Source: CAYOEV01 sp964403075 (GTDB lineage: Bacteria > Bacteroidota > Bacteroidia > Cytophagales > Cyclobacteriaceae). From it: DNA of 64,000 bases. The stretch lies in the NCBI GenBank assembly GCA_964403075.1, contig CAYOEV010000006.1, forward strand, positions 1-64,000, in the 5' to 3' direction. The notes beneath the pieces are model-generated. The model made no database searches. It was given only the letters and a program-made list of their open reading frames with translations, and had not been told where the DNA came from. A program made the translations under genes and the position numbers. How positions within the stretch are numbered: position 1 is the stretch's first letter; every line of letters begins with the position of its first letter. Shown piece by piece: positions 52,548 through 61,453 of this stretch.

Positions 52548-53785
52548 GGTTGTGTTTGCTGGTAGGCACTAAACAGGTAGTTGCCATAAGCTTCTTTCAA
52601 GGCCGAAAATAACAATTCCGCTTGCAACTCGTACCCCCTACGTGTAAAATGGATTTTATCTGGTCGGGCCAGATCGTATGCCTCCCATATACGAATGGAA
52701 TTTAACCCCCCCATCACTTCAAACAGGTCCCAATAAGCTGCCCCATTGGCTTTGGCCAAATTGATCATGGACTTCTGAACAGCCAAGGCATTTTTATTCG
52801 GATACCATCTCTTGTAATAGCTGTCATTGTTGGTCAAAAATAACACGGCCACAGCAGGATTAGCCTGTCGAATACGATTGATCAATTCCTGATAATAGCT
52901 TTCAAATCGAGCCTGACTGAACCTGGACTCGGGAACATTGGCATCATTGATACCTATTCCGAATATCACCAAATCCGGAGGAAGCATTCGCAGCTGTCGG
53001 GTAAAATCCTGAGCCCTTAGATAGTCATCGGTACTGGCACCATTCACGCCAACAGGGTGATAAACGATACCCGGACCCTCGGATAACAATTGAATACCCT
53101 GCAACAAAAATTCATGCTGTACACTATCATTCTTTTCCAGACGCAATTCCAGGGTGTCCTGTGGTTTTTCAAATTGGAATTCTGTATAGCCGGCAGTTGA
53201 ATCGGTCAGCACCTTGACGGGCACTGAATGGGTAAGTACAGGTGAGTAAGCACCCTCCTGCATGTGGTAAAAAATGCGCGCACGGGTATAGTTAAACGAA
53301 TCCCTCCGATCTCTGGCGTACAACGCTACCCCGGCATCCGCTTCCAAAGTACGCGCTGTAATTCCACTTATGCCCCAGCGGCTCTTGTGACGATCAACGC
53401 TACTCCTGGCACCCTCCCATTTGCCTTTTTTTACCACTTTGTAGTTGTATGGATTATTGGTTTCTGCCAGGGCAAAAGGAAATATCAGGCCCCTGGACGA
53501 CTTCAGCCCTGGCGCCATTCGGGTCATGTAACTGCGCATCGTATGCGTGAGCACTCCACCCTGTACATGCGATCCGCCCATATGCAGAATATTCACTTGT
53601 CCCTCACCATCAAACAATACCCGATCGAGCTGCTCAAAAAAATGCGTGAAGCGTGTGGTATCTCCATAAAACTGCAACTTGTTCGCCTGCAGATTCAGTA
53701 TGGGGTATTGCGTTTGCAAGTCCGTCTGACTTGTGGCAGGTAACGACAAAACAAGCACGATTAAGCATTTACTGCACTTCCTCAT
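52544..53785 (-). CDS. SGNH/GDSL-type exported protein (second copy, GGS variant)
   Basis: A 413-aa exported protein (signal peptide, cleavage near LPATSQ). SGNH blocks are: block I HMGGSHVQG (nucleophile Ser72, with Gly71 where GDSx has Asp), block III FGIGINDAN, and block V DKIHF (Asp376, His379). The catalytic triad is therefore kept. Such proteins act as acyl esterases or transferases beside MBOAT proteins, as PatB, AlgX and AlgJ do. It overlaps the first SGNH gene by 17 bp and the MBOAT gene by 4 bp. Confidence 0.78.
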   Translation of the reverse strand: MRKCSKCLIVLVLSLPATSQTDLQTQYPILNLQANKLQFYGDTTRFTHFFEQLDRVLFDGEGQVNILHMGGSHVQGGVLTHTMRSYMTRMAPGLKSSRGLIFPFALAETNNPYNYKVVKKGKWEGARSSVDRHKSRWGISGITARTLEADAGVALYARDRRDSFNYTRARIFYHMQEGAYSPVLTHSVPVKVLTDSTAGYTEFQFEKPQDTLELRLEKNDSVQHEFLLQGIQLLSEGPGIVYHPVGVNGASTDDYLRAQDFTRQLRMLPPDLVIFGIGINDANVPESRFSQARFESYYQELINRIRQANPAVAVLFLTNNDSYYKRWYPNKNALAVQKSMINLAKANGAAYWDLFEVMGGLNSIRIWEAYDLARPDKIHFTRRGYELQAELLFSALKEAYGNYLFSAYQQTQP

Positions 53786-55292
53786 CTTCCGTTCTAATTT
53801 TCAATTCTTGGTATTTATCGTAAGCGTCCATCAATGCATCAAAAAATAATTTAGCCATCTTGGAGGCGCCCCTGGGTGCAAAGTGTACATAATCCGAAGC
53901 TGCCAGTGGCGGATCTGCGTTTACCCATTCACGCATGGAATTTCTCCCCCCCATCACCTCATACATGTCCCAAAAGCCACATCCATTGTCGAAAGCTACT
54001 TTTTTCAAAGCATCTCGAACAGCAGTCAGATAGGGAAAAGTGACATATTCTGTTTTCACTTTTGTGGCCATGTCCGAGGGTCCAATGAGCAGGATATCTG
54101 CTCCTGGATTTAATTTTCTCAAATAGCGTATTTGCCGACCCATGCTTTGGCCATATTTCTCCGCGCGCGCTGTTGAGTTCATGTAAGGCACCGTATTGCC
54201 TCCAAATTGTAATAAGATCAAGTCGGCATCGGCGTCCTGCATCTGTGCAGCTAAATCAGCATGAGCGATCCCACCAAAATAATTGCCAGCACTACCCCTC
54301 ATGGCAATGTTGTCTACCACCACTCCCGTTTGCCCCTCCAGCCGAATACCAAAAAATTCAGGACTCGTCCGGGCGCGAAAGGACAACCGCACCCCCATTG
54401 TCTGGACTGGAAAATTATGAACGTAGCTCTGCGCGAGACCTGAGGGTGCAAAAGTTTTAAATATTCGGTTACTGTCGCTATCCATTACTTCCAATTCGAA
54501 TGGCCCCTCAGGGTTACTGAATAACAATTCCATTCGATCAAATCGGCGTGTGCGGCGGTAAGATAGGTCGGTAGGTTGCAGTTTGACCCATGCAACACTT
54601 GTGTCTACAGGGATTTTCTTTATCAACTGATAATCAAAAGCTTCGCGCAGCGAATCGGTGAAAAGGCTATCCGACCAGATGGTGTCCACGGCCGGATAAG
54701 GAGTAAACCTGGACATTACCGCGTACATGCCGAAACGATTGTGGGGCATCGTACTGTCGGTGTTACCAAAAATAGGATAACGCCGCCAATTGCCCGATCG
54801 CTCATTTTGAATCGTGAATCCTGGTACCAATGGTGTCAGGCATACATAACCCGGACCCACGCCTCCAAATTGTGTCTGGAGCGCATTACGCAAGTAACTG
54901 GAGATGCGATCTCCCTCAATTTGTGAATCCCCGTAGTGTAAAATCCTAACTTTCTGTTTATTCCGAAGGGCACTGAAAAAGTTGGGTAAAGACATGGAGG
55001 AGTCTGCGAACTGAATCGCCAACATCTGTTTTCTGTACGCCAACTCAGCCAATTGGAGACTATCCTTTATGGCTACTGAATCATATACTCCTTCGTAGGA
55101 CTTCAGTAGTTGATCCACATTTACCGCGGGCTCGTTCCCATCTTTGTGCAACAACTCATCCAGGGAGGCAAATTGTATCTGCAAACCTGGTAGCACGGGC
55201 ACGCCCCCTTTTGGCCAAACCGAAGCCAGACACATTGCCAACAATCCGAGTAACAGAAAATACAACAAAACCTGCAAGGGCCGTACCATCAT
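53769..55292 (-). CDS. SGNH/GDSL-type exported acyl esterase/transferase
   Basis: A 507-aa protein with an N-terminal membrane anchor (residues 5-24) and a periplasmic SGNH domain. Block I is HYGDSQIEGDRI (Ser123), block III is LLQFGGNTVPY, and block V is SDYVHFAPRG (Asp467, His470), so the triad is complete. A beta-rich insert lies between blocks I and III (about 150-340), as in AlgX/PatB-like acyltransferases. The start overlaps the LysM gene by 4 bp. The neighbouring MBOAT gene suggests transfer or removal of acyl groups on an envelope polymer. Confidence 0.8.
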   Translation of the reverse strand: MMVRPLQVLLYFLLLGLLAMCLASVWPKGGVPVLPGLQIQFASLDELLHKDGNEPAVNVDQLLKSYEGVYDSVAIKDSLQLAELAYRKQMLAIQFADSSMSLPNFFSALRNKQKVRILHYGDSQIEGDRISSYLRNALQTQFGGVGPGYVCLTPLVPGFTIQNERSGNWRRYPIFGNTDSTMPHNRFGMYAVMSRFTPYPAVDTIWSDSLFTDSLREAFDYQLIKKIPVDTSVAWVKLQPTDLSYRRTRRFDRMELLFSNPEGPFELEVMDSDSNRIFKTFAPSGLAQSYVHNFPVQTMGVRLSFRARTSPEFFGIRLEGQTGVVVDNIAMRGSAGNYFGGIAHADLAAQMQDADADLILLQFGGNTVPYMNSTARAEKYGQSMGRQIRYLRKLNPGADILLIGPSDMATKVKTEYVTFPYLTAVRDALKKVAFDNGCGFWDMYEVMGGRNSMREWVNADPPLAASDYVHFAPRGASKMAKLFFDALMDAYDKYQELKIRTEDEEVQ

Positions 55293-56554
55293 GGAGATTT
55301 GATTTTCAATTGCTGACCGATGTCGATCTTTTCATTAATGCCGTTCCAACCCATGATGTCTTCAGGGGTAACGCCCTCATATTTTCTCGATATCTGCCAA
55401 AGTGTATCACCGGGCTGAACTTTATAAATGACAAACTCACCAGGCGCGAGGGACTCTTGTGTCGGCAACTTAGATACCGGCTCAGGATCTTTTGGTAAGG
55501 CCTTTTGCTCAGAATAATAAATGATCAACTGCTGTCCGATGCGTATCATGTCTCCGGATAGCTTATTCCATTGACGTAGGTCTGACACTTTTACTCCGAA
55601 GCGTTCCGCTATACGACCAAGCACATCACCAGATTGCACCCTGTAAGTAATCCTTTTGCCATCTGGAGTCTCCACTTTTTTCGCAATGGCCACCCGGGCA
55701 CTATCGATCTCTGCCTCCCACTTTAATTGCTTTTCCCAGGTAGAAGAAATCACCTCCAATTCGTTTATTGCTTTTGGTAGTAGCACAGGATATCCGGCCG
55801 GGATTATACCACCCACGAGCGGCCCGTTCACCAAGCGAAACTGCCTCCTATTTGCACCAGATGCCTCACAGACCAATTGTATGTCTACGGGCGCTGGGAA
55901 GGTCTGTTGGGTCCATTTTAACTTTTGTACGACCGGTTGAGCAACCAGACGACTTTTAATTTCATCAAGAGCCAATAAAATTCGACGAACCTCCATCAAT
56001 TCTTCAACGTCTGTTTTCAAGTAAGCGGAAGGCCCAAACACGAATGCCAGTGCAGCGTCAGTGCTAAACTTATCCTTTAAGTGTTCATAATAAGCACGCG
56101 CGACCCGCGTACTAGGGCCAATCAACATTCGCTCATCGATGGATTCATTTATCTCCAAACCATAGCGTCTGGCCACATGAAATGGTAGCAACCAAAGTCC
56201 CTTCCGATCAAAACGGTCGGTGGCTACCGGGTTCATCCCTGAAAGGAAAATTGCCATTGACCAATGTGTTTGAAAAAAGACAGAATCTGCTTCCCCCAAC
56301 TCCCGAACTGGTGTAGTGGCCACCTGAAACAACTGTTCAATGGCCTGATAGTCTCGATTGGGCAGGCTTACCGGAAAACGGGATTCCCATACAGCGGCCA
56401 AGGCCCTTTCCTGACTGGCCACGGGCAAGTGATACTTTATCTCATAGTGGTCCACTGCCGCAGACAGATTCGCGGGGAAATCCTGAGAAAGAAGCCTTAA
56501 GGAGAAAGTCAGGAACAACAAAAAAAAGATTCGCCACCGTAAACGTCCAAACAT
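55289..56554 (-). CDS. LysM protein with inactive lytic-transglycosylase fold
   Basis: A 421-aa exported protein (signal peptide to about residue 24). Residues 95-185 follow the MltD/Slt goose-type lysozyme pattern (IFLSGMNPVATD, KGLWLLPFHVARRYGL, STRVARAYYEHLKDKF), but the catalytic Glu of ESxxxP is Leu104, and the AYNxG motif reads VFGPS. The fold is kept and activity is probably lost. Two LysM peptidoglycan-binding domains lie at about 300-345 (YRVQSGDVLGRIAERF) and 372-418 (YKVQPGDTLWQISRKY). It heads the SGNH/SGNH/MBOAT/GT2 operon with a 4-bp overlap, suggesting that it anchors or positions the acylation enzymes at the cell wall. Confidence 0.8.
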   Translation of the reverse strand: MFGRLRWRIFFLLFLTFSLRLLSQDFPANLSAAVDHYEIKYHLPVASQERALAAVWESRFPVSLPNRDYQAIEQLFQVATTPVRELGEADSVFFQTHWSMAIFLSGMNPVATDRFDRKGLWLLPFHVARRYGLEINESIDERMLIGPSTRVARAYYEHLKDKFSTDAALAFVFGPSAYLKTDVEELMEVRRILLALDEIKSRLVAQPVVQKLKWTQQTFPAPVDIQLVCEASGANRRQFRLVNGPLVGGIIPAGYPVLLPKAINELEVISSTWEKQLKWEAEIDSARVAIAKKVETPDGKRITYRVQSGDVLGRIAERFGVKVSDLRQWNKLSGDMIRIGQQLIIYYSEQKALPKDPEPVSKLPTQESLAPGEFVIYKVQPGDTLWQISRKYEGVTPEDIMGWNGINEKIDIGQQLKIKSP

Positions 56555-56648
56555 GAAGGTAAAATTAAACCCGTCGAGACAGGTACAAAAACGATGCTAA
56601 TATTAATTGGTGATATGGCTTCCCACCTAATAAAACTAATTTTGCAAG

Positions 56649-57674
56649 ATGAAGGACATTCGGAAAGAGCGGTTGGAAGATCTCTATCATTTTTTTGCTG
56701 CCATCGGGGAGCAAAAATTCAGAGCGCAGCAAGTATGGCAGTGGCTTTGGGTTAAGTCGGCAACATCCTTTGACCAAATGACTAATCTGTCTCTTCAACT
56801 TCGGGAACAACTTGCGGCAAATTATCATATTCTTCCTATTCAATTGGCAGAATCCCAGAGGTCTAAAGATGGTACCATCAAATCTTCGTTCAGCCTTCAC
56901 GATAAACACCTCATAGAAGGCGTATTGATTCCTGCAGATGAACGCATGACGGCCTGTGTGTCGAGTCAGGTCGGATGCTCACTTTCCTGCAAATTCTGTG
57001 CAACGGGCTTCATGAAGCGCGCACGAAACCTTGACCCGGGTGAAATTTACGATCAGGTGGTGGCCATTGACCGTCAGGCACGGGAAACCTATGAAAAGCC
57101 CCTTTCAAATATCGTATTTATGGGTATGGGTGAACCGCTACTCAATTACCAAAATGTGCTCAGTGGAATCGATCGCATCACTGCTGCAGACGGACTCAAC
57201 TGGTCGCCTAAACGCATTACTGTGTCTACTGCTGGAGTGGCAAAAATGATTCGTAAAATGGCAGAGGACCAAGTGAAATTCAACCTGGCACTCTCACTAC
57301 ACGCCGCTAATGATCAAAAAAGAAGCCAGATTATGCCCATCAATGACACCAACACCCTGGACGAATTGAATGAGGCACTGACTTATTTCTATGCGCAAAC
57401 ACAAAACCGAATAACCCTGGAGTATATCCTTTTTTACGACTTTAACGACAGCCTCGCAGATGCCAACGAACTGCTACGATTTGCCCGAAAGGTACCCTGT
57501 AAAATCAATATTATCGAGTATAATCCGATCGATGAAGCTCAATTTTTAAGTGCAGATGATTTGACCATCGATAGGTTTGCAAACCACCTTATCAAAGGCG
57601 GTATATCCACCAGCGTAAGGCGCAGTCGCGGAAAAGACATTGATGCCGCCTGTGGTCAACTTGCTAACCGATGA
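56649..57674 (+). CDS. rlmN: Dual-specificity rRNA/tRNA methyltransferase RlmN
   Basis: Radical-SAM enzyme that methylates C2 of A2503 in 23S rRNA and A37 in certain tRNAs. The 341-aa protein has the cluster motif CxxxCxxC at Cys110, Cys114, Cys117 (GCSLSCKFCATGF) and the methyl-carrier Cys335 near the end (DAACGQL). KRITVSTAGV and RNRITLEYIL-like blocks are present. An exact TAATTTTG (56637-56644) lies four bases before the ATG, so the mRNA may be leaderless. Divergent from the LysM operon with 94 bp between the starts. Confidence 0.94.
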   Translation: MKDIRKERLEDLYHFFAAIGEQKFRAQQVWQWLWVKSATSFDQMTNLSLQLREQLAANYHILPIQLAESQRSKDGTIKSSFSLHDKHLIEGVLIPADERMTACVSSQVGCSLSCKFCATGFMKRARNLDPGEIYDQVVAIDRQARETYEKPLSNIVFMGMGEPLLNYQNVLSGIDRITAADGLNWSPKRITVSTAGVAKMIRKMAEDQVKFNLALSLHAANDQKRSQIMPINDTNTLDELNEALTYFYAQTQNRITLEYILFYDFNDSLADANELLRFARKVPCKINIIEYNPIDEAQFLSADDLTIDRFANHLIKGGISTSVRRSRGKDIDAACGQLANR

Positions 57675-57734
57675 TACACGGGGGGTAACGTACGACAGGT
57701 AATGCTGATCAATGGAATCCTTCCATAGGGTCGT

Positions 57735-57760
57735 TTGACTTTTTTCTTATTCTATCTTTG
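57735..57760 (+). promoter_or_regulatory. Candidate glyS promoter
   Basis: TATCTTTG (57753-57760) is an exact -7 match, and TTTGAC at 57734-57739 provides a TTG 15 bp upstream. The -7 box ends five bases before the glyS ATG (57766), again predicting almost no leader. Confidence 0.5.
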
Positions 57761-57765
57761 CCGCC

Positions 57766-59313
57766 ATGGAAAAATCAGGACAGCCTGTTTCGCTCAAAGA
57801 CATCGTGGCACACGCCAAAGAATATGGTTTCATTTATCCATCCAGTGACATCTATGATGGATTGAGTGCCACATATGATTATGGACCTAATGGCGTGGAA
57901 CTCAAAAATAACATCAAACAATACTGGTGGCAGGCCATGGTTAAAATGCATGAAAACATTGTCGGGCTAGATGCCGCCATATTTATGCATCCTACCATCT
58001 GGAAGGCTTCCGGTCATGTAGATGCTTTCAACGACCCTTTGATCGACAATAAAGATTCCAAAAAGCGCTACCGCGCTGATGTACTCGTAGAAGAGCACAT
58101 CGCTAAAATCCAGGGTAAAATTGATAAAGAAGTCAGCAAGGCGGCCCAAAGGTTTGGGGATGACTTCAATCGTGAACAATTCCTTGCCACCAATGCGCGC
58201 GTATTAAAATATCAGGAAGAAATCATTTCTATTGAAAAGCGATTGGGCAATGCCCTGAATGGCAACGACCTGGAGGCAGTTCGCCAGCTAATCCTGGACC
58301 TGGAAATTGCAGATCCGGTATCAGGCTCGCGCAACTGGACTGATGTTCGCCAGTTCAATCTCATGTTTTCCACGGAATTAGGCTCTTTGGCCGATGGGGC
58401 AGAAAGGATTTACCTGCGTCCTGAGACGGCCCAAGGTATTTTCGTTAACTATCTAAACGTGCAGCAAACGTCACGAATGAAACCGCCTTTTGGCATTGCA
58501 CAAATCGGCAAAGCATTTCGAAATGAAATCATCGCAAGACAATTCATCTTCCGGATGCGCGAATTCGAGCAGATGGAAATGCAATTTTTTGTAAAACCTG
58601 GGGAAGAGCTCAAATGGTACGAAACATGGAAATCTAAACGCATGAGGTGGCACGAGGCCCTCGGGCTGGGTACCGAACGTTATCGCTTCCACGACCACTT
58701 GAATCTCGCACACTATGCAAATGCCGCGTCGGACATCGAATTTGATTTCCCAATGGGCTTTAAAGAGCTAGAAGGTATTCATTCCAGAACGGACTTTGAC
58801 CTGAAAGCACATCAGGAACATAGCGGAAAAAAACTGCAGTATTTCGACAATCAGACGCATGAAAGCTATGTCCCGTATGTAGTAGAAACCTCCATCGGCC
58901 TGGATAGAATGTTTCTGGCCGTTTTATCGGCCACTCTCATGAATGAGACACTGGACGATGGCAGTACTCGACTGGTAATGAAAATTCCACCGGCATTGGC
59001 ACCCGCTCAAGCAGCCATTTTGCCGCTGTTAAATAAAGATGGGCTGCCAGAAAAAGCAAGGGAAATTCTTGCACAGTTAAAATGGGATTTCAACCTGCAA
59101 TACGATGTCAAAGATGCTATTGGCCGCAGGTATCGTCGTCAGGATGCCATTGGTACGCCGTACTGCATCACTGTGGATCACCAGACGCTGGAAGACCAAA
59201 CGGTCACTCTTCGTGAACGGGACTCCATGGGGCAGGTGCGCGTGGCAATAGCCGATCTATCGGGTGAGTTAAATGACAAGGTAAGTATTGTCCAACTGCT
59301 CAGGAAAATCTGA
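57766..59313 (+). CDS. glyS: Glycine-tRNA ligase (alpha2 type)
   Basis: Charges tRNA-Gly. The 515-aa single-chain enzyme is of the eukaryote/archaeal-like dimeric class also found in Bacteroidota and Firmicutes-like lineages. It has class II motif 2 (GKAFRNEIIARQFIFRMREFEQ), the MKPPFGIAQIG block, motif 3 (ETSIGLDRMFLAVL) and a C-terminal anticodon-binding domain (about 415-515). It has a candidate promoter of its own. Its stop overlaps the MtfA-like gene start by one base (tgATGg). Confidence 0.95.
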   Translation: MEKSGQPVSLKDIVAHAKEYGFIYPSSDIYDGLSATYDYGPNGVELKNNIKQYWWQAMVKMHENIVGLDAAIFMHPTIWKASGHVDAFNDPLIDNKDSKKRYRADVLVEEHIAKIQGKIDKEVSKAAQRFGDDFNREQFLATNARVLKYQEEIISIEKRLGNALNGNDLEAVRQLILDLEIADPVSGSRNWTDVRQFNLMFSTELGSLADGAERIYLRPETAQGIFVNYLNVQQTSRMKPPFGIAQIGKAFRNEIIARQFIFRMREFEQMEMQFFVKPGEELKWYETWKSKRMRWHEALGLGTERYRFHDHLNLAHYANAASDIEFDFPMGFKELEGIHSRTDFDLKAHQEHSGKKLQYFDNQTHESYVPYVVETSIGLDRMFLAVLSATLMNETLDDGSTRLVMKIPPALAPAQAAILPLLNKDGLPEKAREILAQLKWDFNLQYDVKDAIGRRYRRQDAIGTPYCITVDHQTLEDQTVTLRERDSMGQVRVAIADLSGELNDKVSIVQLLRKI

Positions 59314-60071
59314 TGGCCATCGGTCTGGCGGTACTGATTTTCTTGGTGGCACAGGTAGCTTGGCGCTATGAACGCACGGGCGCTGCTTTCCCAAGTTTTC
59401 GGTTAACAGGGGAAAGTAAACAGTATTTGACCGATCATTTCGACTATTATAGAAGGCTTAGCGCCAAAGACAAATCAATTTTTGAGAAGCGTCTGGCTTA
59501 TTTTCTTTCAAAGAAAAAATTTATCGGGAGGAACGGACTAGAACTGACCCATGGCATGAAGCTGCTCATTTCCGCAGCTGCCATACAATTGACCTTTGGT
59601 TTCCCCAAAGTGCATCTGCGATATTTCCAGTATATTCTTATTTATCCCGATACCTATTACAGCACCATCAGCCGTAAATACCATGTGGGAGAAGTCAACC
59701 CTCGGGCAAGGGCCATTGTCATTTCATGGAAGTATTTTCTTGAGGGATACTTGACCAAAGACGGACGAAACCTGGCACTTCATGAAATGGCGCATGCCCT
59801 TCGACTGGAAAACCGAATTTCGAACCGTGAGTATAACTTTCTACATCCGGTGTCCCTCAAATTATGGGAAGAACTGGCAGAGATGGAAATGAATAAAATA
59901 CAAGACCAGCCAGATGGCTTTTTCAGAAAATATGCAGCTGAAAACCGAGAGGAGTTTTTTTGTGTAGCCGTGGAGAATTTCTTCGACAGACCGGAGGAGT
60001 TTTACGCCTATCACCCAGGGTTGTATGAGGTGCTGGCCAAGTTATTAAAGCAAGATCCCAAACAACATTGA
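59313..60071 (+). CDS. MtfA-like zinc metallopeptidase
   Basis: A 252-aa protein with an N-terminal hydrophobic segment (1-15) and the M90 peptidase motif HExxH as LALHEMAHALRLEN (near residue 150). The second-shell or third-ligand region is NREEFFCVAVENFFDRPEEF (near 210-230), as in E. coli MtfA. MtfA binds the repressor Mlc; no Mlc homologue is seen here, so only peptidase activity is inferred. It is coupled to glyS by a one-base overlap and followed 12 bp later by dgt. Confidence 0.82.
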   Translation: MAIGLAVLIFLVAQVAWRYERTGAAFPSFRLTGESKQYLTDHFDYYRRLSAKDKSIFEKRLAYFLSKKKFIGRNGLELTHGMKLLISAAAIQLTFGFPKVHLRYFQYILIYPDTYYSTISRKYHVGEVNPRARAIVISWKYFLEGYLTKDGRNLALHEMAHALRLENRISNREYNFLHPVSLKLWEELAEMEMNKIQDQPDGFFRKYAAENREEFFCVAVENFFDRPEEFYAYHPGLYEVLAKLLKQDPKQH

Positions 60072-60083
60072 CTGTATAACACG

Positions 60084-61394
60084 ATGAAATGGCAACAACT
60101 TCTATCAAGTAAGCGATTCAGTGACAAACAACCGCCTTCCGCCAATCAAACGCGAAGTCGATTTGAGCAAGATTTTGACCGAATCATTTTTTCTCAGCCC
60201 TTCCGCAAGCTGCAGGATAAAACACAGGTTTTCCCCATGCCAGAAGATGACTTCGTTCATACCCGCCTGACGCATAGCCTCGAAGTATCAAGTGTAGGAC
60301 GTTCTTTGGGCAAGTTGGCCGGACAACACCTTTTGAAGGTCTATCCCGAGTTGTCCGCCAACTATTCCAGCCACGCCGTGGGTCATATTGTAGCCGCCGC
60401 CTGTCTGGCTCATGACCTGGGCAACCCGCCCTTCGGACACGCAGGAGAAGAAGGCATATCAGCTTATTTCAAGCATCAGGGCCGCCACTTCCGTGAGCAG
60501 GTTTCTTCAAGTGAGTGGATAGACCTATGCAATTATGAAGGAAATGCCCAGGGGTTTCGAATACTGAATAGTTCACTATACAAGGGACTTGAACTTTGTT
60601 ATGCCACTTTGGGTGCTTTTACAAAATATCCTTTGTCCGCACATGCGGAGAAAATACCAGAGCGCAGTAGCCATAAAAAATTTGGCTTTTACCAATCGGA
60701 ACGGGAACGCTTCGAACGGTTGACACGAGATATGCAGCTCAAGAAAATAGGCGAAGAAGCTTGGTGCCGCCACCCACTGGCTTTTCTTGTCGAAGCCGCT
60801 GACGATATCTGCTACAGCATCATCGACCTCGAGGATGCCTGCCGTCTGGCCCTGGTACCTTTTGAGAAGGTAAAAGATTTTCTGGCAGCCATTATTGGGG
60901 ATGCCTTTTCAGAGAAAAAACTAGAGCGCGTAGCGGCTACTGATGAGAAACTTGGTATTCTTAGGGCCATGGCCATCTCAAAGCTGGTGAACGAAGCTGC
61001 GACCGTGTTCGTCAGACATGAAAAGGAAATGATCGAAGGATCTTTTGATCAACCCCTGGTTTCTGAAGTCCCCTCTGCAGACACGCTCAACGCCATTTCA
61101 CAACTCTCCGTTGCCAAAATATATCGTTCAAAACCCGTACTCGAAAGGGAAGCGGGCGGATACGAAGTCATCGGTCAACTTATGCGCGCGTTTAGTGAGG
61201 CTGCGGTTCAAATGAAATTCTATTCCCCAAGTGGGCAACAAAAAGTCATTTATCGCCTGCTTCCAGAGGCGTTTCAACTGGCAATTGAACAGTCTCAAAA
61301 TACCTATGGCGTACTGCGACTGGTTACCGATTACATTGGCGGCCTAACAGACCGGTATGCCCTCCGACTCTTCCAAATTGTCTACGGCCGGTAA
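60084..61394 (+). CDS. dgt: Deoxyguanosinetriphosphate triphosphohydrolase (dGTPase)
   Basis: HD-superfamily enzyme that hydrolyses dGTP to deoxyguanosine and triphosphate. The 436-aa protein has the N-terminal TRSRFEQDFDRIIFS block, the metal ligand His64 (RLTHSLEV), and the HD pair His110/Asp111 in LAHDLGNPPFGHAGEEG. A further Asp is in FLVEAADDICYSIID. It follows the MtfA-like gene by 12 bp on the same strand. Confidence 0.92.
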   Translation: MKWQQLLSSKRFSDKQPPSANQTRSRFEQDFDRIIFSQPFRKLQDKTQVFPMPEDDFVHTRLTHSLEVSSVGRSLGKLAGQHLLKVYPELSANYSSHAVGHIVAAACLAHDLGNPPFGHAGEEGISAYFKHQGRHFREQVSSSEWIDLCNYEGNAQGFRILNSSLYKGLELCYATLGAFTKYPLSAHAEKIPERSSHKKFGFYQSERERFERLTRDMQLKKIGEEAWCRHPLAFLVEAADDICYSIIDLEDACRLALVPFEKVKDFLAAIIGDAFSEKKLERVAATDEKLGILRAMAISKLVNEAATVFVRHEKEMIEGSFDQPLVSEVPSADTLNAISQLSVAKIYRSKPVLEREAGGYEVIGQLMRAFSEAAVQMKFYSPSGQQKVIYRLLPEAFQLAIEQSQNTYGVLRLVTDYIGGLTDRYALRLFQIVYGR

Positions 61395-61431
61395 TTAAGC
61401 GTAGCGATAACATTTATCCTACTCATTCTGT

Positions 61432-61439
61432 TACCTTTG
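61432..61439 (+). promoter_or_regulatory. -7 promoter element before the MMPL/RND gene
   Basis: TACCTTTG is an exact TAnnTTTG match, 14 bases before the ATG at 61454. No TTG stands at the expected upstream distance. Confidence 0.4.
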
Positions 61440-61453
61440 CGACTCTTTAAAAC

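Noticed and set aside
57712..57726. Perfect 6-bp hairpin ATGGAA-TCC-TTCCAT after rlmN
   Set aside because: No T-run follows directly and the loop is only three bases; too weak to call a terminator.
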